Assembly (NCBI GenBank): GCA_029240775.1
Contig: JARDZQ010000006.1
Span: forward strand, 1 to 17,598
Source: Rubrobacteraceae bacterium
GTDB taxonomy: Bacteria > Actinomycetota > Rubrobacteria > Rubrobacterales > Rubrobacteraceae
Length of the DNA stretch: 17,598 nucleotides
Direction of reading: 5' to 3'
The first letter of the stretch is position 1. Each line of letters opens with the position of its first letter. Positions 1-7,609 of the stretch are shown here, one piece after another. The notes beneath the pieces are model-generated. The model did not search any database. It was not told where the DNA came from and saw nothing but the letters and a program-made list of their open reading frames with translations. Both the position numbers and the translations under genes were made by a program.

Positions 1-1178
1 TAAAGAGCAGGGTCGTCGAGCTCGAGGCCGGCGTCGAAGCGGGGTCGGCTCCCATATTCCTCCCAGTCGAGGCGCGGGAGCGGGACGCTGAGCTCTCCGT
101 TCTCGGCCACGACGTTCCCTCGCGTGATGACCGTCTCGGGGCGGAATGATTCGAGGTCGGGGAGGAGCAAAAGGTCCGCCCGGCGGCCGATCCCTATGCC
201 GCCTACCTGGCCGTCGATCCTGAAGAGCGTGGCGGGGTTGATGGTGACCATCTGGAGCGCCTGCATCGCCGGCACGCCGTTCTCGACGGCGAGGCGGAGC
301 ATCCCGTCGACGAGCCCCTGCTCCGCGACGAACTCGGGAGCGGGACCGTCGGTCGTCATGACGAGGCGGTGCGTGCTGACGCTGTCCTCGGTGACGGCGC
401 GCAGCAGCTCGGGCAGGTCGGGCCGCAGAGAGCTGTAGCGGAGCATCGTCCAGATCCCGAGCCGCAGCCGGTTCAGGACCTCTTTCTTCGTGATGGCCTC
501 GTGGTCGGCGTCTATCCCCGCCGCGGCCACCGGCTGCAGGCGTGATTCGGAGGCGCCACCGGTGTGGCCGTCCACGATCTTGCCCAGAGCCTTCGCCGCC
601 CGGATGCCGGAGATGAGGTGCCGGTCCCCGGCCGCAAGGGCGGGCCAGCGCGTGACCTCGGCGGTCCCGATCACGTCTTCGCGCCGCAGGAGGGGCTCGA
701 CCTTCTCCAGCGCGAACATCTCCTCCTCGCCAGGGAACCTGGCCTGGGAGGTGAGGCGTACCATCCAGAGGTACAGGAGAGGCAGATCCCGCAGGTCGTC
801 GGCCATCGCCGCGAACCGCTCCGGTCCCATCTGCATGTAGAAGAAGAGGTTGTCGGCGACGACGGTGGTAGTTCCAAGAGGCAATACACCCGCGACGAGG
901 CTCACGGGGTTGTAGAGGACCCAGGGGTGGAAGTGGGCCTCTACGTAGCCCGGGGAGACGACCATGCCGCTCGCGTCTACGACCCTGGTCTCGGGGCCGA
1001 CGGCCCGCTCTCCCTCGCCGACGTAGGCGATGCGCCCCCCGGTGACGGCGACGTTGCCCTCGTGCAGCTCGCCAGAGTAGACGTTCGCGACCGTGCCGCC
1101 GCGGACGAAGAGCTCTGCTGCGAGGTCTCCGCGTGCTGTCTGGATGAGCCTCGCGTGTTCCTCCGGGCCCGGAAGCAC
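1..1178 (-). CDS. Adenine-deaminase-like amidohydrolase (3' end outside window)
   Basis: The reading frame is open from a GTG at 1178 to the left edge (392 codons, no stop), so the C-terminus is missing. It starts two bases after the upstream hydrolase stop codon, indicating translational coupling; no strong ribosome site is visible. The amidohydrolase fold is clear: an N-terminal beta-sandwich (about 20-75), a metal motif HFH (82-84), DGHTGG (203-208), the adenine-deaminase-type block with H226 (221-230), MTTDGP with D277, and a C-terminal INPATL...GRRADLLLL segment (313-339). The order matches bacterial adenine deaminases (Ade). However, the usual HxHxE motif reads HFHPW and the usual DPHE reads DNLF, so the metal site differs. 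Deamination of adenine is therefore doubtful; a ring or amide hydrolase acting on another substrate is possible. Its place at the end of a CoA-catabolic operon does not suggest purine salvage. Confidence 0.82.
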   Translation of the reverse strand, partial: MLPGPEEHARLIQTARGDLAAELFVRGGTVANVYSGELHEGNVAVTGGRIAYVGEGERAVGPETRVVDASGMVVSPGYVEAHFHPWVLYNPVSLVAGVLPLGTTTVVADNLFFYMQMGPERFAAMADDLRDLPLLYLWMVRLTSQARFPGEEEMFALEKVEPLLRREDVIGTAEVTRWPALAAGDRHLISGIRAAKALGKIVDGHTGGASESRLQPVAAAGIDADHEAITKKEVLNRLRLGIWTMLRYSSLRPDLPELLRAVTEDSVSTHRLVMTTDGPAPEFVAEQGLVDGMLRLAVENGVPAMQALQMVTINPATLFRIDGQVGGIGIGRRADLLLLPDLESFRPETVITRGNVVAENGELSVPLPRLDWEEYGSRPRFDAGLELDDPAL

Positions 1179-1181
1179 GAT

Positions 1182-2180
1182 CTAGATGGCCCGGTAGTAC
1201 GCGGCGTCGCCGTAAAGGCGCTCGGCGCGGCCGTCTTCTACCAGGTGCTCGAGGTGGGCGAGTGTCTCGGCAAGGGCGAAGCGGAGCTGGTGGTCGCTAA
1301 GGTCCTCGGGGAAGACGCGGCGTGAGATCTCGAACGGCGTCGCCGGCCCGCCGTCGAAGGCGGAATGTATCACCGAGAGCCGCTCCTCGTGATGCAACAG
1401 CAGCTCCTCTATGCGCCCGTCGAGGTCGTGGAAGAGCGGGCCGTGACCCGGAAAGACGAGGTCCACGTCCAGACCTCGCAGCCCTCTCAAGGAGCCGAGG
1501 TAGCGCTCCAGGGGCTGCGGCGCCGTGTAGGTCCACAACCCGATGTTCGGGGTGATGTGCAACAGGAGATGGTCTCCGGCGAAGAGGAGCCGCCTGTGCT
1601 CGTCGAGCAGAACGAAGTGGAAGTCCGAGTGCCCCGGCGTGTGCACGACCCGTGATTCGCTCTCTGCGAGCTCGATCACGTCTCCGGGCCGGAGCGGGAT
1701 CAGGCGCTCCGGCACACGGACGCCGAGCCGCGTGGTGCCGGCGGTCGCCCCCGCGGTCTCCGCGTCCATGCCGTTGCGCATCATATAGTTGACGAAGTCC
1801 CCGGTGCCCCGCGAAGGATCCCAGACGTGGAGGGCGTTCTCGATCTCCCCCTCCAGCATCCAGACCGGCGCCCCGCTCCGCTCCTGGAGCCAGCAGGCTA
1901 ACCCGATGTGGTCCGGGTGCAGGTGCGTAACGATTATCCGCTCCACACCCCTGTCCAGGTCCAGGCCGACCCCCGCCGCACTCTCCTCCCACGCCGCGCG
2001 CGCCGGTGGGTAGTCGAAGCCAGGATCTATGACCGTCCAGCCCTCGCCGCTCTGTACCAGATAGGAAGCAACGAACTTCAGGGGGAAAGGCACCGGCAGC
2101 TTGAGCTGGAAGATGCCGTTCGCGACGCGGGAGACCTCACCGATACGTTGCGTGCCCAGCGGAGAAGGAGCGACGCTCAC
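1182..2180 (-). CDS. Metallo-beta-lactamase-fold hydrolase
   Basis: A 332-residue MBL-fold protein with GTG start, six bases after the TetR stop codon. The complete dinuclear metal motif set is visible: THLHPDH (H86, H88, D90, H91), HTPGH (H184), AGD (D203) and PGHG (H246). After the core, a C-terminal helical region of about 80 residues resembles the winged-helix-like tail of glyoxalase-II/LACTB2-type proteins. The family hydrolyses thioesters, lactones or phosphodiesters. In this cluster a CoA-thioester or lactone substrate would fit, but that is inference from context. No signal peptide, so cytoplasmic. The exact substrate cannot be read from the sequence. Confidence 0.9.
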   Translation of the reverse strand: MSVAPSPLGTQRIGEVSRVANGIFQLKLPVPFPLKFVASYLVQSGEGWTVIDPGFDYPPARAAWEESAAGVGLDLDRGVERIIVTHLHPDHIGLACWLQERSGAPVWMLEGEIENALHVWDPSRGTGDFVNYMMRNGMDAETAGATAGTTRLGVRVPERLIPLRPGDVIELAESESRVVHTPGHSDFHFVLLDEHRRLLFAGDHLLLHITPNIGLWTYTAPQPLERYLGSLRGLRGLDVDLVFPGHGPLFHDLDGRIEELLLHHEERLSVIHSAFDGGPATPFEISRRVFPEDLSDHQLRFALAETLAHLEHLVEDGRAERLYGDAAYYRAI

Positions 2181-2186
2181 GGGCCT

Positions 2187-2840
2187 CTAGGCGCCAGCGG
2201 TAAGGTAGGTGAGTATCGAGCGTTTGCACACCTCTCGACACTCCGCGTGGCTCTTCTCCCAGCTCCTGTCCTGTACCCACTGGGTAAACAACCCGTCCAC
2301 GAGCGCCCGGACGACCGTCGCGCCCTCTCGGGCGTCCCTCTTGTGGAACACGCCCTCCTCCTGGCCGACCCGGATCACCTCGGCGTAGAGGCCGTTGCAG
2401 ATCTCGTGGAAGGTGGCGCCGACATCGGCGAAGCGGTCGTTGCGCGCCGCGTAGCCCAGGAAGTCGAAGAAGACCAGGTAGAACCTGCGGTTGGACGCCG
2501 GGCTTACGAAGATGGCGTCAACCATCGCCGAGACTTTCCCTTCCGCGGTCTCGACCTCGTCGATAGCCTCGCGGATGCGCTGGGCTACGCGCGCGAGTAC
2601 CCAGCGCATCGTCAGGAGGATCAGGTTCTCCTTCGAGTCGAAGTAGTACGGCAGTATCGCCTTGCTCACCCCGGCCTCGTCGGCCACGTCCTGCAGGGAG
2701 AGGTGGCTCAAGCCCTTCTCACCCATCACCTTGTAGGCGCTCCTTATCAGGTGCGCCTGCTTCGGCGCCAGCGCCTCGCTGTCACGGTCGGAGGCCCGGA
2801 TCAGGGTGTCGGATTCAGCCACGCTCTGGTTACCTCTCAT
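2187..2840 (-). CDS. TetR-family transcriptional regulator
   Basis: A 217-residue protein with an N-terminal helix-turn-helix at about residues 47-73 (LSLQDVADEAGVSKAILPYY then F-DSKENL, typical TetR/BetI pattern) and an all-helical ligand-binding C-terminal domain. The first 25 residues are a polar extension. The ATG at 2840 has a GGAG only one base upstream, which is too close; a GTG at 2822 (residue 7) with AGAGG about 11 bases before it is an alternative start. It lies inside the catabolic run, 38 bases after an enoyl-CoA hydratase. TetR regulators of this kind commonly repress acyl-CoA catabolism and release DNA on binding a CoA thioester; assigning it to the operator motif at 9190-9209 and 15087-15106 is inference. 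Confidence 0.92.
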   Translation of the reverse strand: MRGNQSVAESDTLIRASDRDSEALAPKQAHLIRSAYKVMGEKGLSHLSLQDVADEAGVSKAILPYYFDSKENLILLTMRWVLARVAQRIREAIDEVETAEGKVSAMVDAIFVSPASNRRFYLVFFDFLGYAARNDRFADVGATFHEICNGLYAEVIRVGQEEGVFHKRDAREGATVVRALVDGLFTQWVQDRSWEKSHAECREVCKRSILTYLTAGA

Positions 2841-2848
2841 GCTCCGGA

Positions 2849-2882
2849 TTGTACATTACAGGAACAAACTGTTGCACATTAC
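2849..2882. promoter_or_regulatory. Direct repeat in front of the TetR gene
   Basis: TTGTACATTAC (2849-2859) recurs as TTGCACATTAC (2872-2882) with one mismatch and a 23-base offset, close to two helical turns. The pair fills the gap between the enoyl-CoA hydratase stop and the TetR start and is AT-rich compared with its surroundings. On the minus strand TACAAT (2854-2849) could serve as a -10 box; the matching -35 position (TGCAAC, 17 bases away) is weak. Possible autoregulatory site or internal promoter. Confidence 0.35.
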
Positions 2883-3649
2883 TTACTAAACTCTGGTCTG
2901 CGTTTCTCCATGAACGCCTGCAGGCCCTCTCTGGCCTCCTCGCCCTCGAAAAGGGGCTCCACCAGCTCGCGTTCGACCTCCAGGCCCTCCTCGAGCGGCC
3001 TGTTCATCCCCCTGTGCACGGCGAGCTTGATCGCCCCTATGGCTCCGACCGCGCCCGCGGCCAGGCTTTCGGCGTACTCGAGCGTCTCCACTTCCAGCTG
3101 TTCTGCGGGGAAAAGCCGGTCGAGGATGCCGAGCTCGTATGCCTCGGCGGGCGAGAGCCTGCGGCCTGTGACCATCAGGTCCAGGGCCTTGGTGGCCCCG
3201 ATGAGGCGCGGCAGGCGCTGCGTGCCGCCGTTGCCGGGCAGTAGACCCAGAGTGGCCTCTGGCAGCCCGAGGTAGTATTCGCCTTCCGCGCCGAAGCGCA
3301 GGTCGCAGGCAAGGGCCATCTCCAGTCCTCCGCCCAGGGCCGTCGCCCCGATCTGGGCGACAAAGACCTTGGGCGTCTCTGCGATCCGGGCCAGGTTCTC
3401 GTGGGCGGTGCGGATCATCTCCATGTTCTCTTCGGTCGTGTTGGCGTTGAACGCCTTGATATCCGCCCCGGCCGAGAAGAACCTGTCGAGCGCGCTGCGG
3501 AAGATGACCGCCCGCGCCCCATCGTCGCCGGCCGCCGCGTCGACGCACTCCCCCAGCTCCCGCATAAAGGCGAGGTCGTAGCTGTTCGCCGGGGGGTTGT
3601 TCAGGGTGATGTACCCGACGTTGCCCTCTCTCGAATACTCTACCGCCAT
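2879..3649 (-). CDS. Enoyl-CoA hydratase/isomerase (crotonase family)
   Basis: The start is the ATG at 3649, chosen because GGGAGG lies just upstream and because the protein from there (256 residues) has standard crotonase length; a longer open frame continues upstream but overlaps the aldehyde dehydrogenase. Visible are the oxyanion-hole segments FFSAGADI (57-64) and ALGGGLEMA (104-112), and both catalytic glutamates expected of a hydratase: E110 and E131 (in GLPEATLG). It should hydrate a trans-2-enoyl-CoA to a 3-hydroxyacyl-CoA in a beta-oxidation-like step. It sits 11 bases after the aldehyde dehydrogenase, in the same transcription unit, and would act after ring opening. Unlike the crotonase at 5663-6448 it has a conventional active site. 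Confidence 0.93.
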   Translation of the reverse strand: MAVEYSREGNVGYITLNNPPANSYDLAFMRELGECVDAAAGDDGARAVIFRSALDRFFSAGADIKAFNANTTEENMEMIRTAHENLARIAETPKVFVAQIGATALGGGLEMALACDLRFGAEGEYYLGLPEATLGLLPGNGGTQRLPRLIGATKALDLMVTGRRLSPAEAYELGILDRLFPAEQLEVETLEYAESLAAGAVGAIGAIKLAVHRGMNRPLEEGLEVERELVEPLFEGEEAREGLQAFMEKRRPEFSK

Positions 3650-3660
3650 GTATCCTCCCT

Positions 3661-5106
3661 CTAGTCCAGCCCTCCGACGACGATGGACTTCTGCTCCAGG
3701 TAGTGCTCGATGGCCTCCTTGCCGTGCTCCCGGCCTATACCGGACTCCTTCACGCCGCCGAACGGGAGCTCGTCGTAGCCGAAGTGGAGCTGGTTTACCC
3801 ACGTCATGCCCGCCTCTATCTCCTGGGCTGCGCGGTTGATCCACTTCACGTTGTAGGTGTAGACGGAGGACCCGAGGCCGTAGGGCGAGTCGTTGGCGAG
3901 CCTTATCGCCTCGTCCACGTCGTCCACCTTCCACACCGGCAGTAGCGGCCCGAAGGTCTCCTCCCTGGCCACGCGGCTCTCGTGCGGGGCGTCCTCGATG
4001 ACGGTCGGCTCGAAGAAGAAGCCTTTGCCGTTGCCGGTCCCCCCGCCTATGGCGACCTTCGCGCCACCGTCCACGGCGTCCTGTAGCTGGTCGGCGAGCT
4101 CGTCGCGGTGGCGGGCGGCGTTCAGGGGGCCCATCCTGATCTTCGGCTTCTCCGCCTTCTCAAGACCGTCGCCGAGCTCGTAGCGGGCCACCCTCTTAGT
4201 GAGGCTCTCCATGAACTCGTCGTAGACCTCCTCGAAGACGTAGACCCGCTTGGCCGCGAGGCACGCCTGACCCGCGTTGAAGAACCGTCCGATGTTGATG
4301 CCCCGCACGGCGGCGTCGACGTCCGCGTCGGGGAAGACGATCACGGGGTCCGAGCCGCCAAGTTCCGCCGAGACGCGCTTGAACTTGGGGGCCGCGATCT
4401 CCATGATCCTGCGCCCGGTCTGCGTGCTGCCCGTGAGGGCAACCCGCCTTACGTCCGGGTGAACGGCCAGCGCCTCCCCAACCTCCTTGCCCGGCCCCGT
4501 AACGACGTTCACCACGCCGGGCGGGAGCTCCGCCTCCTGCATAAGCTCGGCGACCCGCAGCGTAGCGAGCGGGGTGGTTTTGGCCGGCTTGATCACGATG
4601 GTGTTGCCCGCCGCGAGCGCCGGGGCGAGCTTCGTCCCCATAAGCGTCAGGGGAAAGTTGTACGGCACGATAGCTGCGCATACGCCTATAGGCTTCTTGA
4701 TGACCATACCGTAGGCCCGTCCGAGCGTCGAAGGAAGGTTCGCGTAGACGCCCTCGATCTTGCTGGCGAGATCGGCGTAGTAGTTCATGCCGTGCAGGAA
4801 GTGGTGAAGCTCCCCCATCGCCTCGGAGAACGGCTTGCCCTGCTCCCGGGTGAGGAGCTGCGCTATCTCCTTGGAGTTCTCCTGGATCTTCGCGATCCCG
4901 GCCCGCATCAGCGCCGCCCGGTCGTCGGGGTCCGTCTTCGACCATTCCTTGAACGCCTCTTTCGCCGCCGCGACCGCAGCGTCAACGTCCTCAGAGCCGG
5001 CCTTGGGGACGGTCTCGAACTCCTCCTCGGTCGCCGGGTTTACGACGGGTATCTCCTCGCCAGACCTGGCGGAAGTCTGTTCTCCGTTTATCAGAATCTG
5101 CGCCAT
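3661..5106 (-). CDS. NAD(P)-dependent aldehyde dehydrogenase
   Basis: A 481-residue ALDH-superfamily enzyme with all key residues: N150 (VPYNFP), K173 (IKPAK), E248 (AELGGSDP), nucleophile C282 (GQACLA) and E383 (EETFGP). The ELGGSDP form of the motif is found in succinate-semialdehyde and aryl-aldehyde dehydrogenases. It starts four bases after the PaaY-like gene. In Paa and Box pathways ring cleavage yields a CoA-linked semialdehyde that must be oxidised (by the ALDH domain of PaaZ, or by BoxD); a stand-alone ALDH inside this operon could fill that step, since no PaaZ fusion is present. It is clearly similar along its length to the ALDH at 13352-14851 and the two are probably paralogues. 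Confidence 0.94.
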   Translation of the reverse strand: MAQILINGEQTSARSGEEIPVVNPATEEEFETVPKAGSEDVDAAVAAAKEAFKEWSKTDPDDRAALMRAGIAKIQENSKEIAQLLTREQGKPFSEAMGELHHFLHGMNYYADLASKIEGVYANLPSTLGRAYGMVIKKPIGVCAAIVPYNFPLTLMGTKLAPALAAGNTIVIKPAKTTPLATLRVAELMQEAELPPGVVNVVTGPGKEVGEALAVHPDVRRVALTGSTQTGRRIMEIAAPKFKRVSAELGGSDPVIVFPDADVDAAVRGINIGRFFNAGQACLAAKRVYVFEEVYDEFMESLTKRVARYELGDGLEKAEKPKIRMGPLNAARHRDELADQLQDAVDGGAKVAIGGGTGNGKGFFFEPTVIEDAPHESRVAREETFGPLLPVWKVDDVDEAIRLANDSPYGLGSSVYTYNVKWINRAAQEIEAGMTWVNQLHFGYDELPFGGVKESGIGREHGKEAIEHYLEQKSIVVGGLD

Positions 5107-5110
5107 TTTC

Positions 5111-5659
5111 TTACGCGCCTCCCTCTCCGCTGTTTGCCATCTGACCTACCCCACCCATGTACTTGAGTCTGAGCGACTGGTACTCGCGGGCGGCCATCTC
5201 GACCCACCCCGAGGAGCTTCCTTCGAGCTCTTTCTTGACCTTCGCCGGCACCCCGGCGGCCAGGACCTCCGGCGGTATCTCCTGGTCCTCGCGGACCACG
5301 CTCCCCGCGGCCAGCATCGCCCGACTCCCGACGCGCGCCCGATTCAAGACGATGCTGCCCATCCCGATGAGGGCCCCATCCCCGATCTCACACCCCTCCA
5401 GAAGCGAGAGGTGCCCGACGGTGACGTTCGACCCGATCATGGTCGGCAACTCCTCGTTGGTGTGGATCACACAGTTGTCCTGGATGCTGGTGCCCGCGCC
5501 GACGACGATGCTATTGAAGTCGCCTCGCAGAACGGCCCCGAACCAGACGCTCGCCCCGTCTTCGACCGTCACGTCTCCGATGAGGACCGCGGTCGGCGCG
5601 ATGAAAGCGCCGGGATGTACCCGCGGCTCATTGTCCTCGAAAGGTATGATATGGGCCAC
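5111..5659 (-). CDS. Gamma-carbonic-anhydrase/PaaY-like hexapeptide-repeat protein
   Basis: A 182-residue left-handed beta-helix protein with GTG start; GGAGG six bases upstream supports it. Hexapeptide repeats run from about residue 15 to 125, followed by a C-terminal helix. Family residues LRGD (R45, D47), Q60, H66 (in IHT) and H83 (in VGH) are present, but the third zinc ligand, normally His in HGC, is E88 (LLEGC). PaaY of phenylacetate clusters belongs to this family and works as a thioesterase that clears a dead-end CoA product; its place here, between a crotonase and an ALDH in a Paa-like operon, argues for that type of role rather than CO2 hydration. The changed ligand leaves activity uncertain. 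Confidence 0.88.
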   Translation of the reverse strand: MAHIIPFEDNEPRVHPGAFIAPTAVLIGDVTVEDGASVWFGAVLRGDFNSIVVGAGTSIQDNCVIHTNEELPTMIGSNVTVGHLSLLEGCEIGDGALIGMGSIVLNRARVGSRAMLAAGSVVREDQEIPPEVLAAGVPAKVKKELEGSSSGWVEMAAREYQSLRLKYMGGVGQMANSGEGGA

Positions 5660-5662
5660 ACA

Positions 5663-6448
5663 CTACCTCCCCGTGAACGACGGACGGCGCCGCTCGCGGG
5701 CGGCCCGCACGCCTTCCTTGTGGTCCTCGGTGCCGACAAGCAGGCTCTGAGCTAGGCTCTCCGCGAAGAGGCCGCTCTCGATGTCCACGCTCGCCGAGAG
5801 GTGCAACAGCCGCTTCGCGAGCCCGTAAGCCTGCGGTGCTCGTTTGAAGATGAGCCGGAGGCTCTCTCTGGCTTCGTCCAGCAACTTCTCGTTTGGGACG
5901 ACGCGGGTGACGAGCCCGTGCCTGAACGCCTCCTGCGCGTCCAGGTCCTCGCCGCCGAGCAGGATGTCCCTCGCCCGCGCGAGCCCGACGAGTTTCACCA
6001 AGCGCACGCACCCGCCGTGGCTGGGGATAAAGCCGATCATACCCTCCCTGAAAAGGAAGCGGGCGTTCTCCGAAGCGATTCGGAGGTCACACGAGAGGGC
6101 GAGCTGGGTCCCGGCGCCGGTAGCGAGACCGTTGATCGCCGCGACGACCGGCTTCTCCAGCCGTTCTATGGACGAGATGAGCTGCGTGAGCTCGTAGCTG
6201 TGCGCCCGGAACTCGACACGGTCCCAGTCCCTCTCGAAGCGCGAGAGGTCGCCGCCGGCGGAGAAGGCCTCGCCGCTGCCGGTCAGGACGACGCCACGCA
6301 CCTCGGGGTCCGCTGCAACGTCCGCGAAGAGCTGCAGCAACTCGCCCTGAAGGGCTTCGTCGAGGGCGTTGCGCTTCTCCGGGCGGTTCATCTCGACGAA
6401 GAGAGTGCCGTCTTCGAGCGTAGTTCGCAAGCCCAGGCTCTCGGTCAT
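5663..6448 (-). CDS. PaaG-like crotonase-family enzyme
   Basis: A 261-residue crotonase with oxyanion-hole segments AFSAGGDL (61-68) and ATGAGTQLAL (109-118). Its overall pattern (INGLATGAG..LAL, HGLVTRVV, C-terminal RRPSFTG) is closest to PaaG, the isomerase that turns ring-1,2-epoxyphenylacetyl-CoA into an oxepin. The usual first hydratase glutamate is Q115; the second position keeps E135; and the PaaG catalytic Asp, expected in IPD, is S143 (IPSHGG). So it fits neither a plain hydratase nor a standard PaaG. It overlaps the zinc-ribbon gene by four bases (ATGA), showing tight coupling to the oxygenase genes, and the epoxide product is its likely substrate (inference). Confidence 0.88.
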   Translation of the reverse strand: MTESLGLRTTLEDGTLFVEMNRPEKRNALDEALQGELLQLFADVAADPEVRGVVLTGSGEAFSAGGDLSRFERDWDRVEFRAHSYELTQLISSIERLEKPVVAAINGLATGAGTQLALSCDLRIASENARFLFREGMIGFIPSHGGCVRLVKLVGLARARDILLGGEDLDAQEAFRHGLVTRVVPNEKLLDEARESLRLIFKRAPQAYGLAKRLLHLSASVDIESGLFAESLAQSLLVGTEDHKEGVRAARERRRPSFTGR

Positions 6449-6648
6449 CTCTTGATCACTTCGAACGGGCTGTGGCAGCTCCGGCAGACGTACTGGTACA
6501 CCATCAGGTGCGGCCCGTACTCGGAGACCTTCTCGACCTCATCCGAGTCGCACCAGGGGCAGCTCAAGCGCGGCTCTAAGCCGTCGTCCTCTCCAGACGA
6601 CGCTGCAACCGGTTCCATTCGCTCCACGGCAGCTCTCCGTACTCCCAT
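6445..6648 (-). CDS. Small zinc-ribbon protein, detached PaaD C-terminal domain
   Basis: A 67-residue protein with four cysteines in two CxxC pairs: C30/C33 (CPWC) and C55/C58 (CRSC), followed by PFEVIK. This matches the C-terminal zinc ribbon of PaaD, including the VSEYG segment between the pairs and the PF end. In phenylacetate clusters this ribbon is fused behind a MIP18 domain; here the MIP18 domain is encoded alone at 7807-8127. The start is uncertain: ATG at 6648 overlaps the end of the PaaC gene by 73 bases, while ATG at 6618 (residue 11) would give 57 residues and has GGAG three bases before it. Residues before about 27 are non-conserved and polar. The next gene overlaps its stop by four bases. 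Likely helps mature the di-iron oxygenase. Confidence 0.82.
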   Translation of the reverse strand: MGVRRAAVERMEPVAASSGEDDGLEPRLSCPWCDSDEVEKVSEYGPHLMVYQYVCRSCHSPFEVIKR

Positions 6649-7397
6649 CTACCCTCGCTCTCGTTTCGTTCGACCGGGATCTCCACGCCGCTCTCCTTGA
6701 GCAGCGGGACGACCCGGTCCAGGTACCTCTGGCGCATCTCCTCGTTGCCCATGCTCGCCAGCCCCTCGGCTTTGAGAGCCTCTATACCCTCCTCGCCGTC
6801 AGGCCCGAACCAGCAGAGCATCTCGGGGAACAGGTCGTTAACACGCTCTTGAAAGAGGGCCCGACCGCGCTCCTCGTAGGTGATCTGACGTACCAGGCTC
6901 TCGGCGTAGGCGGAGGTGAGCCTCTCCTCGTCCAGGATGCGATGCGCCCTACGAGCGAGCGCCTCGTACCGGGAGTTTTCGACCGACTCGAGCACGACGT
7001 TCACCGCTGGGCCCACGAGCGCAAGCGCCGCGACGACGCTCGCCCAACTCGGCAACGGATCGTCGAGGAAGCTGACCGAGTAGCGCCGCGCCCGGTCTAC
7101 CTCGCCCTGTAGACCCGTAGGTGGGTTGGGCCAGGGCAGCTCCTCGAGCAGCGGGTAGATCGCCCGCGATTGCCCGAGCTTGTCCTGCGTAATGGCCGCA
7201 CAGGCGGCTGTAGATTCCAGCAGCGGACCGGCGTCGGCCCACTCGGAGACGCGGCGGCCCAGGAAGTACACGTTGTCGCCGATGACCGCGATCAGGTTGA
7301 CCAGCGCGGCCAGGGCGTCGTCGTTCTCGACGAGAAACTCGCTCTCTGCGCCGCGTCCCGGCGCTACCTGCTCCGTCACCTCGGGACGCTCGCTCAC
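6576..7397 (-). CDS. paaC: PaaC-like structural subunit of a CoA-thioester oxygenase
   Basis: A 273-residue ferritin-like helical protein with GTG start overlapping the preceding stop by four bases (GTGA). The segment from IGDNVYFLGRRVSEW (39-53) to DKLGQSRA (72-79) aligns with PaaC of the phenylacetyl-CoA epoxidase. Positions that hold iron ligands in PaaA are K73 and Q76 instead of E and H, and the second ExxH region has R159 and S162, so it cannot bind a di-iron centre, as expected for the non-catalytic PaaC partner of PaaA. The first 25 residues are an extension over the family. About 25 residues longer than E. coli PaaC. Acts in the cytoplasm in a complex with PaaA and PaaB. Confidence 0.87.
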   Translation of the reverse strand: MSERPEVTEQVAPGRGAESEFLVENDDALAALVNLIAVIGDNVYFLGRRVSEWADAGPLLESTAACAAITQDKLGQSRAIYPLLEELPWPNPPTGLQGEVDRARRYSVSFLDDPLPSWASVVAALALVGPAVNVVLESVENSRYEALARRAHRILDEERLTSAYAESLVRQITYEERGRALFQERVNDLFPEMLCWFGPDGEEGIEALKAEGLASMGNEEMRQRYLDRVVPLLKESGVEIPVERNESEGRWEYGELPWSEWNRLQRRLERTTA

Positions 7398-7603
7398 ACC
7401 TGCACCTCCGCTTCGCCCTCCTCGGTCTCCTTCTCGGCCCAGTACGCCTTGCTCACCGGCACGAGCGACATCTCGAGCCAGTCCTCGCCGTAGCGCTCGC
7501 GCGCAAACCTCGCCGCCTCCTCATCGCCCGCAGCCTCAACGTCGCCCCTGTGCTCCAGAGGCTGATCGTACTCCGCACGCGCGAAGACCAAGTACCTCTC
7601 CAT
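7394..7603 (-). CDS. paaB: PaaB-like small subunit, second copy
   Basis: A 69-residue acidic protein with the PaaB pattern: Y-VFARAE, then PLEHRGDVEAAGDEEAARFARERYG, and a closing MSLVPVSKAYW strand. It shares this layout (VF-A, PL-H-G-V-AA, A..A...Y, VP) with its neighbour at 7610-7807 but is clearly diverged from it. PaaB bridges PaaA-PaaC units in the phenylacetyl-CoA epoxidase and has about 95 residues in E. coli; both versions here are shorter, lacking the usual C-terminal tail. It begins six bases after the first copy and its stop overlaps the PaaC start. Probably a structural subunit, perhaps paired with the other copy. Confidence 0.8.
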   Translation of the reverse strand: MERYLVFARAEYDQPLEHRGDVEAAGDEEAARFARERYGEDWLEMSLVPVSKAYWAEKETEEGEAEVQV

Positions 7604-7609
7604 GCTCCC

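Noticed and set aside
564..1325. Long plus-strand open frame opposite the adenine-deaminase-like gene
   Set aside because: It mirrors the codon structure of the minus-strand genes, crosses their boundary, and its protein has no recognisable motif; typical of GC-rich DNA.
1908..3275. Plus-strand open frame of 455 codons
   Set aside because: It runs opposite to the MBL, TetR and hydratase genes, all with clear family motifs, and its translation is low-complexity Arg/Val/Leu-rich.
3650..3934. N-terminal extension of the enoyl-CoA hydratase at 2879-3649
   Set aside because: It would overlap the ALDH gene by most of its length, is Arg-rich, and a strong ribosome site precedes the ATG at 3649.
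3661..5106. Aldehyde dehydrogenase as part of a PaaZ fusion
   Set aside because: The protein ends at the normal ALDH C-terminus and there is no MaoC-type hydratase domain in the same frame or next to it.
4108..5166. Plus-strand open frame of 352 codons
   Set aside because: Antisense to the aldehyde dehydrogenase with full catalytic motifs; no domain seen in the translation.
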